This document shows positions 1-5,205 of a stretch of 6,282 bases of DNA, one piece after another; position 1 is the stretch's first letter, and every line of letters starts with the position of its first letter. The notes under the pieces are model-generated. The model was not told where the DNA came from. It made no database searches and saw nothing but the letters and a program-made list of their open reading frames with translations. Position numbers and translations under genes: made by a program. The DNA is taken from assembly GCA_958445895.1 (NCBI GenBank), contig CAUCTV010000068.1, forward strand, positions 1 through 6,282. Reading direction: 5' to 3'. Source of the DNA: an uncultured Collinsella sp. GTDB lineage: Bacteria; Actinomycetota; Coriobacteriia; Coriobacteriales; Coriobacteriaceae.

Positions 1-137
1 ACGCCGGATGCCTCGTAACCTGAACCAAGGCGAACGATCAGAATCGTAATCAGCCATTGGCAAGCAAGGTTAACGATGGAACCGAACGAGTTCCACAGCA
101 TATTCTCTTTAAGAGAGAGCTGCTTAACCTCACTCAT
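1..137 (-). CDS. Wzx-type oligosaccharide flippase, N-terminus only (runs off left edge)
   Basis: An ATG at 137-135 directly follows the TAG of the epimerase gene (140-138) with no base between, and 45 codons stay open to the window edge. The visible protein has a short polar start (MSEVKQLSLKEN) followed by a hydrophobic stretch at about residues 13-36, then RLGSGYEASG. This resembles the N-terminus and first membrane helix of MATE/PST-fold flippases (Wzx, RfbX-like) that move lipid-linked repeat units across the cytoplasmic membrane. Recalled homologues carry a similar LWNSxGS...CQWLIT...VRL...GYE pattern. No good Shine-Dalgarno lies just upstream, so translation is probably coupled to the preceding gene. 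An in-frame ATG at codon 13 is a less likely start because it would cut off the usual polar leader. The context of an epimerase and three glycosyltransferases fits a flippase. Only the first helix is visible, so the family call is moderate, but the open frame is clear. Confidence 0.72.
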   Translation of the reverse strand, partial: MSEVKQLSLKENMLWNSFGSIVNLACQWLITILIVRLGSGYEASG

Positions 138-1277
138 CTACCGAACCAATGCTTCCCCGAGACTTTGCAGCCCCTTCTCCAGAACATCAGCAATTCGCTC
201 ACTCGCATGACCGTCACCATACGGGTTGCTGGCATGAGCCATGCGGGAATATGCTTCTTCATTCTCTAAGAGGTCGCAACATGTTGAGAAAATAGCATCT
301 TCACTTGTGCCAACAAGCTTAAGCGTGCCCGCCGCAACGCCCTCAGGGCGCTCGGTCGTATCACGCATCACCAAAACCGGCTTACCCAAGCCCGGGGCCT
401 CTTCCTGAATGCCGCCTGAATCGGTAAGAATCAAGTAGGAGCGGGCCATGAAATTATGAAAATCAACCACGTCTAGAGGATCAATTAGATGAATGCGGTC
501 GCAGCCGTCCAACTCTTCATGAGCCGCCTTGCGAACGACAGGATTCAAATGTACAGGATAAACAGCGCGCACGTCATCATGCTTTTCAACAATTCTGCGA
601 ATAGCCCTGAACATGTGGTGCATGGGCTCGCCAAGATTCTCTCGACGATGAGCCGTAATCAAGATCAGGCGCCTATCTCCAACCCAATCAAGCTCGGGAT
701 GCGAATAATGATCGCGCACCGTCGTACGAAGCGCGTCAATGCCAGTATTTCCCGTCACGAAAATTCGACTGGAATCCCGATGCTCAGAAAGCAGGTTGTT
801 GCGAGCTGCTTCAGTTGGAGCAAAGTGCCAAGCGGCAAGTATGCCGGTTGCCTGCCTATTAAATTCCTCGGGATACGGTGAGTGGATGTTGTATGTACGC
901 AGACCCGCCTCGACATGGCCCACGGGAATGCCCTTGTAGAAGCATGCAAGTGCGGCGGCAAAGGACGTCGTCGTATCACCGTGAACAAGAACAACGTCGG
1001 GCTTGAGCTGATCCAGCACGCCGTCCAAGCCATTAAGAACAGCCGTGGTAACATCGAACAAAGTCTGTCTTTGTTTCATGACGTGCAAATCAAAATCGGG
1101 CACAACCCCAAACTCCTCAAGGACCACGTCGAGCATCTGGCGATGCTGGCCGGTAACGCAAACCTTCGCGTTAAGGCCAGATCGGTTCTCCAGCTCCTTT
1201 ACGAGAGGACACATCTTGATTGCTTCGGGCCTTGTTCCAAATACCAACAGGACCGTCTTCTTCGACAAAGAGCTCAT
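138..1277 (-). CDS. wecB: UDP-N-acetylglucosamine 2-epimerase, non-hydrolysing
   Basis: Interconverts UDP-GlcNAc and UDP-ManNAc in the cytoplasm, supplying ManNAc (or its derivatives) for a surface polysaccharide. The protein is 379 aa from the ATG at 1277, close to the family's usual 370-390. All family motifs are present: FGTRPEAIKM near the start (R16, K21), HGDTTT (D101), VGHVEAGLRT (E123), PEEFNRQ (E137), TAHRREN (H210), YPVHLNP, and TDSGGIQEEAP followed by RDTTERPE. D101, E123, E137 and H210 align with catalytic D95, E117, E131 and H213 of E. coli WecB, so the enzyme should be active. An upstream in-frame ATG at 1289 would add four residues, but only the 1277 start has a well-placed GGAG, six bases away. 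The gene lies 25 nt after the GT2 gene and abuts the flippase start. The name mnaA is also used in Gram-positives. No UDP-ManNAc dehydrogenase (wecC) is seen here. Confidence 0.96.
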   Translation of the reverse strand: MSSLSKKTVLLVFGTRPEAIKMCPLVKELENRSGLNAKVCVTGQHRQMLDVVLEEFGVVPDFDLHVMKQRQTLFDVTTAVLNGLDGVLDQLKPDVVLVHGDTTTSFAAALACFYKGIPVGHVEAGLRTYNIHSPYPEEFNRQATGILAAWHFAPTEAARNNLLSEHRDSSRIFVTGNTGIDALRTTVRDHYSHPELDWVGDRRLILITAHRRENLGEPMHHMFRAIRRIVEKHDDVRAVYPVHLNPVVRKAAHEELDGCDRIHLIDPLDVVDFHNFMARSYLILTDSGGIQEEAPGLGKPVLVMRDTTERPEGVAAGTLKLVGTSEDAIFSTCCDLLENEEAYSRMAHASNPYGDGHASERIADVLEKGLQSLGEALVR

Positions 1278-1283
1278 GCTGCA

Positions 1284-1287
1284 CTCC
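1284..1287 (-). promoter_or_regulatory. Ribosome binding site of the epimerase gene
   Basis: On the minus strand GGAG is followed by six bases (TGCAGC) and then the ATG at 1277-1275. The alternative ATG at 1289 overlaps this site and has only a poor purine run before it. This decides the start in favour of MSSLSKK. Confidence 0.6.
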
Positions 1288-1302
1288 ATACTTCACTCAA
1301 GC

Positions 1303-2109
1303 CTATTTGCACAAACCAAACATTTTCAATAACGAACGGTACATAAATCCACAAAACGGAATGGCTTTTGCCCTTATTCCGACTGTGCTATGCATCAACT
1401 CTGAAACGTACAGGCGATATCCCTTCCAGTTCGTAATGAGCAGCCGATCAGTATTCTTCGTGTAGCCATCGGCAAGGTATTCGCACACGTAGAGAGGAAA
1501 GGCGTACCCACGAATTAGATATCCATCGTTGCTGAATCTATTAAAGACAACTGCTTCAGGAACAAACCGCTCATCTTCAAAAACCGGGAATCGGTACTTC
1601 CTCAACCGTTCCGTCACAAAGGCCTCGGCAAGGTCACCCGTAATCCCCTTCGATCGGCGATCAATTGACGAATAATCGATGTACGAACCCACATTGTCTT
1701 GCAGAATTCCTCCCGTAAGCTTGTTGCCCGGAAAAATACGAACTCCCGACAAGGCAATCAGGCGCTCGTTAGACATAACGGTTTCACAGTTCTCCCCAAT
1801 ACGCTCCAAGGCATCATCGGTTAGATAATCGTCGCTGTCTACCGGGAAAAACAAGGCTCCCTTCGCCTCATCAAGACCCTTATTCCATGCAACGTGCTTT
1901 CCGCTATTGACCTGGAAAAAATAGCGGATAGGAAATTTCACCTGACAATCTTGCTGCATCGCCTCGACGAGCTTTCGCGTATCATCCGTGCTTCCATCAT
2001 CAACAATTATCCATTCGAAATCTCGAAAAGATTGTCTTTTCAGACTTTCGAATAGCTTGGGAAGGATATATGCGCGATTATAAGTCGGGGTAAAAACCGT
2101 TATAAGCAT
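1303..2109 (-). CDS. Family 2 glycosyltransferase (GT-A fold)
   Basis: Probably transfers a sugar from a nucleotide-sugar donor to the growing lipid-linked repeat unit on the cytoplasmic side; donor and acceptor cannot be read from the sequence. The protein is 268 aa from the ATG at 2109. It opens with the typical GT2 first strand (MLITVFTPTYNR), then VDDGSTDDT with the nucleotide-binding Asp pair at 37-38, a conserved NSGKHVAWNKGL block at 68-79, and FFPVDSDDYL with the metal-binding DxD region at 91-94. The C-terminal part, with EDERFVPE and YLADGYTKN, fits the acceptor-side half. No membrane segments are obvious. The frame is open back to 2235, but that longer version would add 42 residues that do not look like a GT2 and would overlap the upstream gene by 110 bases. 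Starting at 2109 leaves a clean 16-nt gap. A GTG at 2124 is a second choice. The Shine-Dalgarno is weak for either. Confidence 0.88.
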   Translation of the reverse strand: MLITVFTPTYNRAYILPKLFESLKRQSFRDFEWIIVDDGSTDDTRKLVEAMQQDCQVKFPIRYFFQVNSGKHVAWNKGLDEAKGALFFPVDSDDYLTDDALERIGENCETVMSNERLIALSGVRIFPGNKLTGGILQDNVGSYIDYSSIDRRSKGITGDLAEAFVTERLRKYRFPVFEDERFVPEAVVFNRFSNDGYLIRGYAFPLYVCEYLADGYTKNTDRLLITNWKGYRLYVSELMHSTVGIRAKAIPFCGFMYRSLLKMFGLCK

Positions 2110-2125
2110 AGACGACCCGCTCACT

Positions 2126-3313
2126 TTAGCAACTGGACCCAACGCTTCCCAAATCCCTGGCAAACGGGATGAGGGAATTTGCAAAAGAAACCTTTTGCAC
2201 CAGGCGATCACATGAATCCCTGTCGCATACCGCATTGTCCATTTTCAAAACGAGATCATCCACATCCCCGTTATACAGAAGTCCAACACCATGTCTATCA
2301 ATCTCTTCGGCAATGTCGTAAACGTAAGGAGTAGTGATTACCGGCCTGTGCGCCGCGACGTATTCCAAGAACTTGTTAGGGTAAGCAAAGTGGTTTGTTG
2401 GAACGTCCTCTCTCAACATCACGAAGAAGTCCGCAGCACAGAACACGCTAGGGAGGTCAGATGGCTTGAAGCTATCGAATTCAACGTCGTCACAATCACC
2501 GATTGCGGCGCGTGCAGAAGTAACGTCACCAGACAAAACAAGTAGCTTTGCCCCACGCCTCTTCAGTATTTCGCGATACAACTCTGCAGTTTGCGGAAGG
2601 CATTGCCACGACGAAGCTCCGCCTGAGTAAACGAGCAGCCACTCGTCATCTTCTACGCCGTACTTCCTCCTATAATCCTCTCGATACTTAAGCTCCTCCG
2701 CACGACCAAAGCTTGGCTTCGCCCCCGTCGCACACGGAACAATGTAGAACTGACCCTCTTTGCAGCCGCACTCTCGACAAAGGAAACTGCGATACGCTCG
2801 AGAAACACAAAAGATACGGTCGAACTTACGCAAATATTTGCGCTGCTCGTATCTCTCAACAAAAGCGGCGGCACGGTGGAATGAGCCAAGGAAGAGGGGC
2901 TCGTCGCGTGCAAGAAGGGAGCCGTCGCCGTAATAACCATGAACATCAGCACATACAAAAGCTCCCGACGCCTCGGCGGCGCGCTTCATCCGGTCGACAT
3001 AACGAAACAGCCCCACGCCAGAAAGGATGATCGCCTTGTAGGAGCCACTCAAAACCTTTTTTTCCGCAGTGGTAATTAGCTCTTCATATCCCGACAGCAG
3101 CTGCATGGGATTCATAAAATCCCGCCGAACATAAACGCCGGGTCCAAAAGCTTCACCACCCTCAGAAACACCCAAGCGAACATTGCAAAGAGCCGCAACA
3201 TCAGACTCAATGCCCCACCCATTCTTTAGAGCATCTGCTCTATTTTTAATCAGGCTAAACTCGCCGCCCGAGGTGGCAACATTCCTTGAGGTCACAATAA
3301 GAATATCGTGCAT
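2126..3313 (-). CDS. GT-B fold glycosyltransferase (GT4-like, group 1), divergent
   Basis: The 395-aa protein looks like a two-Rossmann-domain glycosyltransferase. The N-terminal domain begins MHDILIVTSRNVATSGGEFSL, with the glycine-containing loop after strand one, and has CADVHG near 121-126. The C-terminal donor domain begins around residue 225 with LLVYSGGASSWQ, continues with LLVLSGDV near 257-264 and CAADFFVMLRED near 292-303, and ends in PNKFLEYVAAHRPVITT near 312-328. That last block corresponds to the nucleotide-sugar site. E317 fits the second Glu of the EX7E motif, but the first position is Phe309, so the motif is incomplete, as in a number of GT4-like enzymes. Sugar specificity is unknown. 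A GTG lies directly before the ATG, but the AGAAGG site fits the ATG better. A 105-nt gap separates it from the upstream GT4 gene, and the GT2 gene follows after 16 nt. Confidence 0.82.
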   Translation of the reverse strand: MHDILIVTSRNVATSGGEFSLIKNRADALKNGWGIESDVAALCNVRLGVSEGGEAFGPGVYVRRDFMNPMQLLSGYEELITTAEKKVLSGSYKAIILSGVGLFRYVDRMKRAAEASGAFVCADVHGYYGDGSLLARDEPLFLGSFHRAAAFVERYEQRKYLRKFDRIFCVSRAYRSFLCRECGCKEGQFYIVPCATGAKPSFGRAEELKYREDYRRKYGVEDDEWLLVYSGGASSWQCLPQTAELYREILKRRGAKLLVLSGDVTSARAAIGDCDDVEFDSFKPSDLPSVFCAADFFVMLREDVPTNHFAYPNKFLEYVAAHRPVITTPYVYDIAEEIDRHGVGLLYNGDVDDLVLKMDNAVCDRDSCDRLVQKVSFANSLIPFARDLGSVGSSC

Positions 3314-3320
3314 CACTATA

Positions 3321-3326
3321 CCTTCT
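3321..3326 (-). promoter_or_regulatory. Ribosome binding site of the second GT-B gene
   Basis: Minus-strand AGAAGG is followed by TATA, GTG and then ATG. Spacing is seven bases to the ATG at 3313 and four to the GTG at 3316, so the ATG is the better start. Confidence 0.55.
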
Positions 3327-3418
3327 CATTCTCCTACTTCTGAAGAAAACAATATCCGAACGAGGAAACAAAACCGCGGCAAACCCCAGTCAACGGAAAA
3401 GCAACACCAACGTAATTG

Positions 3419-4558
3419 CTACGCACCAAGAAGTTCAACGAGCCTCTCTGCAGTATTGCCCCACGTACAATACTCTCGAACTCTACTCTGGACCAGCCGT
3501 CCCTTTCGCCGCGTCTCCGCTTTCGATGCGCACGCCACTCGTATTGCTTCGGCAATTTGGTCGGGAGCACAGCCATCCAACAAAAAACCGCAATCTTCCT
3601 CACCAAATACTTCGTCAACTCCGCCCACCAAGGGAATGATTGCCGGGGTGCCGCACGCCGAAGACTCGAGAAGGGTCGTACAAAAACCCTCTGATCTCGT
3701 AGGAAGACACAGCACGTCTGCGGCCTGAAGCAAGGACGACACATCCGCCGGACGCAAAGGACCAACATAGGAGACATTCTCAGGAGTAGAATCCATCAAC
3801 TCACGCAGGGGACCATCACCCGCAACCACCAACTTTACGGGCGTTTCATTCAGTTGCTTCATAGCCGCAAGAAGGGAGTCGATACCCTTCTCGGGAATCA
3901 ACCTTCCAACAAAACAGGCAAGAACAGAATCCGTCCCGACGCCCAATTCGGCACGAAAATCTCGATTTGAGGCATTGGAGCAATAAGCATCAACGTCAAT
4001 CGCGTTAGGCAGGATATCAATGCCAGAAATACCAAATTGTCGAAGCCAATCCAGGCTTTTCTTAGAAACACCGCAAAACACTGGATGAAACCGCTTGGCA
4101 ATCGAAGTAATTATGTGTTCATAGGCGCGAACGAACACATCCAATACTGCGTTTCCGAATGTAAGATACTGCGATCCATGGTCAAGAACGATGGGGGTAA
4201 GATGATGGCGCCTGGCGAACCGAAGCCCACAGATTGAATGGGGATAAAACCTCGTATTAACTAGGACGCCATCGAAGCACTCGCCATCAAGAGCCCTCAG
4301 CATGCTCCGATAAGCTCTTCCAAAACGCGAGACAGGGAACCTGCCACCAAGCAATGGAAAACACGGCAGTCTTACAACCTCAATACCATCGTCTGTTACC
4401 TCTCGAGACGGCAGCGAATCGCAATTACACGTGACCACGACCGGCTTATGGCCCATGCCAATGAGCGTAACTGCGAGGTTTCTGGTATAGGACTCAACAC
4501 CGCCAATGTGAGGCAGATATTGAGCGGAAAAGATTGCTATTCTCAGCGCTTCAGCCAT
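3419..4558 (-). CDS. Family 4 glycosyltransferase (GT-B fold, retaining)
   Basis: A complete, canonical GT4 enzyme of 379 aa. The N-terminal acceptor domain starts RIAIFSAQYLPHIGGVE, with the GGVE glycine loop at residues 19-22 that is typical of PimA/WaaG-like enzymes. The donor domain has FVGRLIPEKG (R219 and K224, which normally contact the donor diphosphate), VVAGDGP at 244-250, and SEGFCTTLLE, whose E290 and E298 form the EX7E motif. GTPAIIPLVGGVDEV follows at 303-317. It should transfer a hexose or similar sugar to a lipid-linked acceptor at the inner face of the membrane; donor and acceptor are unknown. It is the first gene of the visible polysaccharide cluster in transcription order, lying after the terminator at 4684-4718. 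The start at 4558 is the only sensible one, and its Shine-Dalgarno is weak (AAGAAAG about five bases upstream). The cluster is less GC-rich than the DNA to its right. Confidence 0.93.
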   Translation of the reverse strand: MAEALRIAIFSAQYLPHIGGVESYTRNLAVTLIGMGHKPVVVTCNCDSLPSREVTDDGIEVVRLPCFPLLGGRFPVSRFGRAYRSMLRALDGECFDGVLVNTRFYPHSICGLRFARRHHLTPIVLDHGSQYLTFGNAVLDVFVRAYEHIITSIAKRFHPVFCGVSKKSLDWLRQFGISGIDILPNAIDVDAYCSNASNRDFRAELGVGTDSVLACFVGRLIPEKGIDSLLAAMKQLNETPVKLVVAGDGPLRELMDSTPENVSYVGPLRPADVSSLLQAADVLCLPTRSEGFCTTLLESSACGTPAIIPLVGGVDEVFGEEDCGFLLDGCAPDQIAEAIRVACASKAETRRKGRLVQSRVREYCTWGNTAERLVELLGA

Positions 4559-4683
4559 TGATTCTTTCTTACTCTCTCGTCATCTCTATCTCGCTCTAGA
4601 AAAGCCAGAACGAGCTTGAATCTTGGCATAAGAGCTCCCAATCTCTTAGCAAAAGATATAGTTTATGGTAGCAGACCGCCCTA
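4559..4683 (-). other. Leader region of the polysaccharide cluster
   Basis: About 125 bases between the terminator and the first glycosyltransferase. No open frame with family character was found on either strand. The minus strand has an AT-rich patch at about 4651-4670 with several TATA-like hexamers, but none has a good -35 match at 16-18 bases, so no promoter is named. A promoter is expected here because a strong terminator lies just upstream. Confidence 0.4.
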
Positions 4684-4718
4684 CAAACAAAAGGACGGAG
4701 CTCACGCTCCGTCCCTTT
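4684..4718 (-). terminator. Rho-independent terminator, minus-strand direction
   Basis: On the minus strand GGACGGAGC and GCTCCGTCC form a perfect 9-bp GC-rich stem (4693-4714) around a GTGA loop, which is a GNRA-type tetraloop in RNA. It is followed by TTTTGTTTG. AAA before the stem can pair with TTT after it across one bulged base. In the plus direction the tail is only CCCTTTGC, so it works mainly for minus-strand transcripts. It lies two bases after the TAG of a short reading-frame tail (stop 4722-4720). It is the first clear terminator downstream of the glucosaminidase gene and separates that unit from the polysaccharide cluster. Confidence 0.88.
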
Positions 4719-4719
4719 G

Positions 4720-4767
4720 CTACTTGACGGTCACGGGATTAGTCGTAAAACCGTTACCCAGATACTC
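4720..4767 (-). pseudogene. Orphan C-terminal tail of an unknown gene
   Basis: The last 15 codons before a TAG read EYLGNGFTTNPVTVK. Directly after the stop comes the strong terminator, as expected for a genuine gene end. Upstream, the same frame runs into the istA remnant, where it is only a shadow of the transposase frame, so the body of the gene is missing. The likely explanation is that IS insertion and deletion removed everything but the tail. I do not recognise the family, and 15 residues are too few to assign one. It could also be chance coding, though the amino acids and the terminator position argue mildly against that. Confidence 0.35.
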
Positions 4768-4772
4768 GCTTG

Positions 4773-5065
4773 GTCGACGAGGGACATGGTCGGACCGGAC
4801 CAGTCGACCTCCATGTTCCTGCCCGCCTTGCGGCCGACCCAGCTCACGACGTTCCTGCTGACCGTGAACTGCCTGTACCGCTTGCAGAAGCGGTCGTAGG
4901 ACATCGCCGCCTCGCCCCGCGCGGCGCATCCTCGCGGTACTCGCCGTGCAGGAAACTGAGCGTGATGCCGACCTTCGACGCGTGCAGTGCAGAGGCGATC
5001 ACGTTGAGCGACAGGTTCGACGACGTCAGCCTGAGCACCACCCTCGCCGGTATCCTTCTCGCCAA
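4773..5065 (-). pseudogene. istA: IS21-family transposase IstA, decayed fragment
   Basis: The minus-strand frame from a TTG at 5065 reads MARRIPARVVLRL, then SLNVIASALHASK, which resembles the N-terminal helix-turn-helix of IS21 IstA. It joins directly to KVGITLSFLHGEYRE, a segment that in full-length IstA lies about 80-90 residues later, so an internal deletion is inferred. After HGEYRE the frame shifts: the continuation CAARGEAAMSYDRFCKRYRQF is in another frame, consistent with loss of one base near 4930. The shifted frame continues to AGRNMEVDWSGPTMSLVD, including the region of the first catalytic Asp of the DDE triad (VDWSG), then loses all similarity at about 4773. The other two catalytic residues and istB are absent, so it cannot transpose. 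GC is about 65-67% in sampled lines, well above the neighbouring glycosyltransferase genes. Family call from memory of IstA sequences. Confidence 0.8.
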
Positions 5066-5072
5066 GATCAGT

Positions 5073-5078
5073 TCCTTT
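5073..5078 (-). promoter_or_regulatory. Ribosome binding site of the istA remnant
   Basis: Minus-strand AAAGGA lies seven bases before the TTG at 5065. This preserved site supports TTG as the original istA start even though the gene is now broken. Confidence 0.5.
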
Positions 5079-5205
5079 CTCTCGACTACCGGTATGGCGT
5101 CTCGAGCGTATAGGCGGCGAGCCGGTGGGTCGCGGGCGCGGATGTGAGCGGCACTAAAGCGCGCTACAGGTGGTACAGAGAAGGACGATTACTCATGTAG
5201 ACCCA

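Larger units (their letters stand above)
4773..5185 (-). mobile_element. Remnant of an IS21-family insertion sequence
   Basis: Covers the istA pseudogene plus the GC-rich stretch upstream of its start (5066 to about 5185), which probably holds the left end of the element. Two TGTA-starting candidates for the IS end lie on the minus strand near 5170 and 5180, but I cannot fix the tip without a reference copy, and no target duplication can be recognised because the other end is gone. The inner edge at about 4773 is where IstA similarity stops. No terminal repeats were confirmed. Confidence 0.6.

Noticed and set aside
882..1346. Open frame of 154 codons on the plus strand
   Set aside because: It lies opposite the highly conserved epimerase gene and is its antisense shadow; no start signal or family features.
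2110..2235. Longer N-terminus for the GT2 gene
   Set aside because: The extra 42 residues are the shifted-frame shadow of the upstream gene's end and would force a 110-base overlap; GT2 similarity begins at MLITVFTPTYNR.
3334..3777. Open frame of 147 codons on the minus strand spanning the gap between the two GT-B genes
   Set aside because: It overlaps the end of the GT4 gene in another frame, has Arg/Cys-rich shadow composition and matches no family.
4559..4690. TATA-like hexamers as a promoter for the polysaccharide cluster
   Set aside because: None pairs with a good -35 hexamer at 16-18 bases; a promoter is expected but cannot be placed.
4925..4940. Programmed frameshift in istA
   Set aside because: No slippery heptamer or downstream structure is evident at the shift, and the gene also carries a deletion and a truncation, so simple decay is more likely.
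4770..5147. Plus-strand open frames, up to 125 codons, in the IS region
   Set aside because: They are antisense to the IstA fragment, and long frames are expected by chance in GC-rich DNA.
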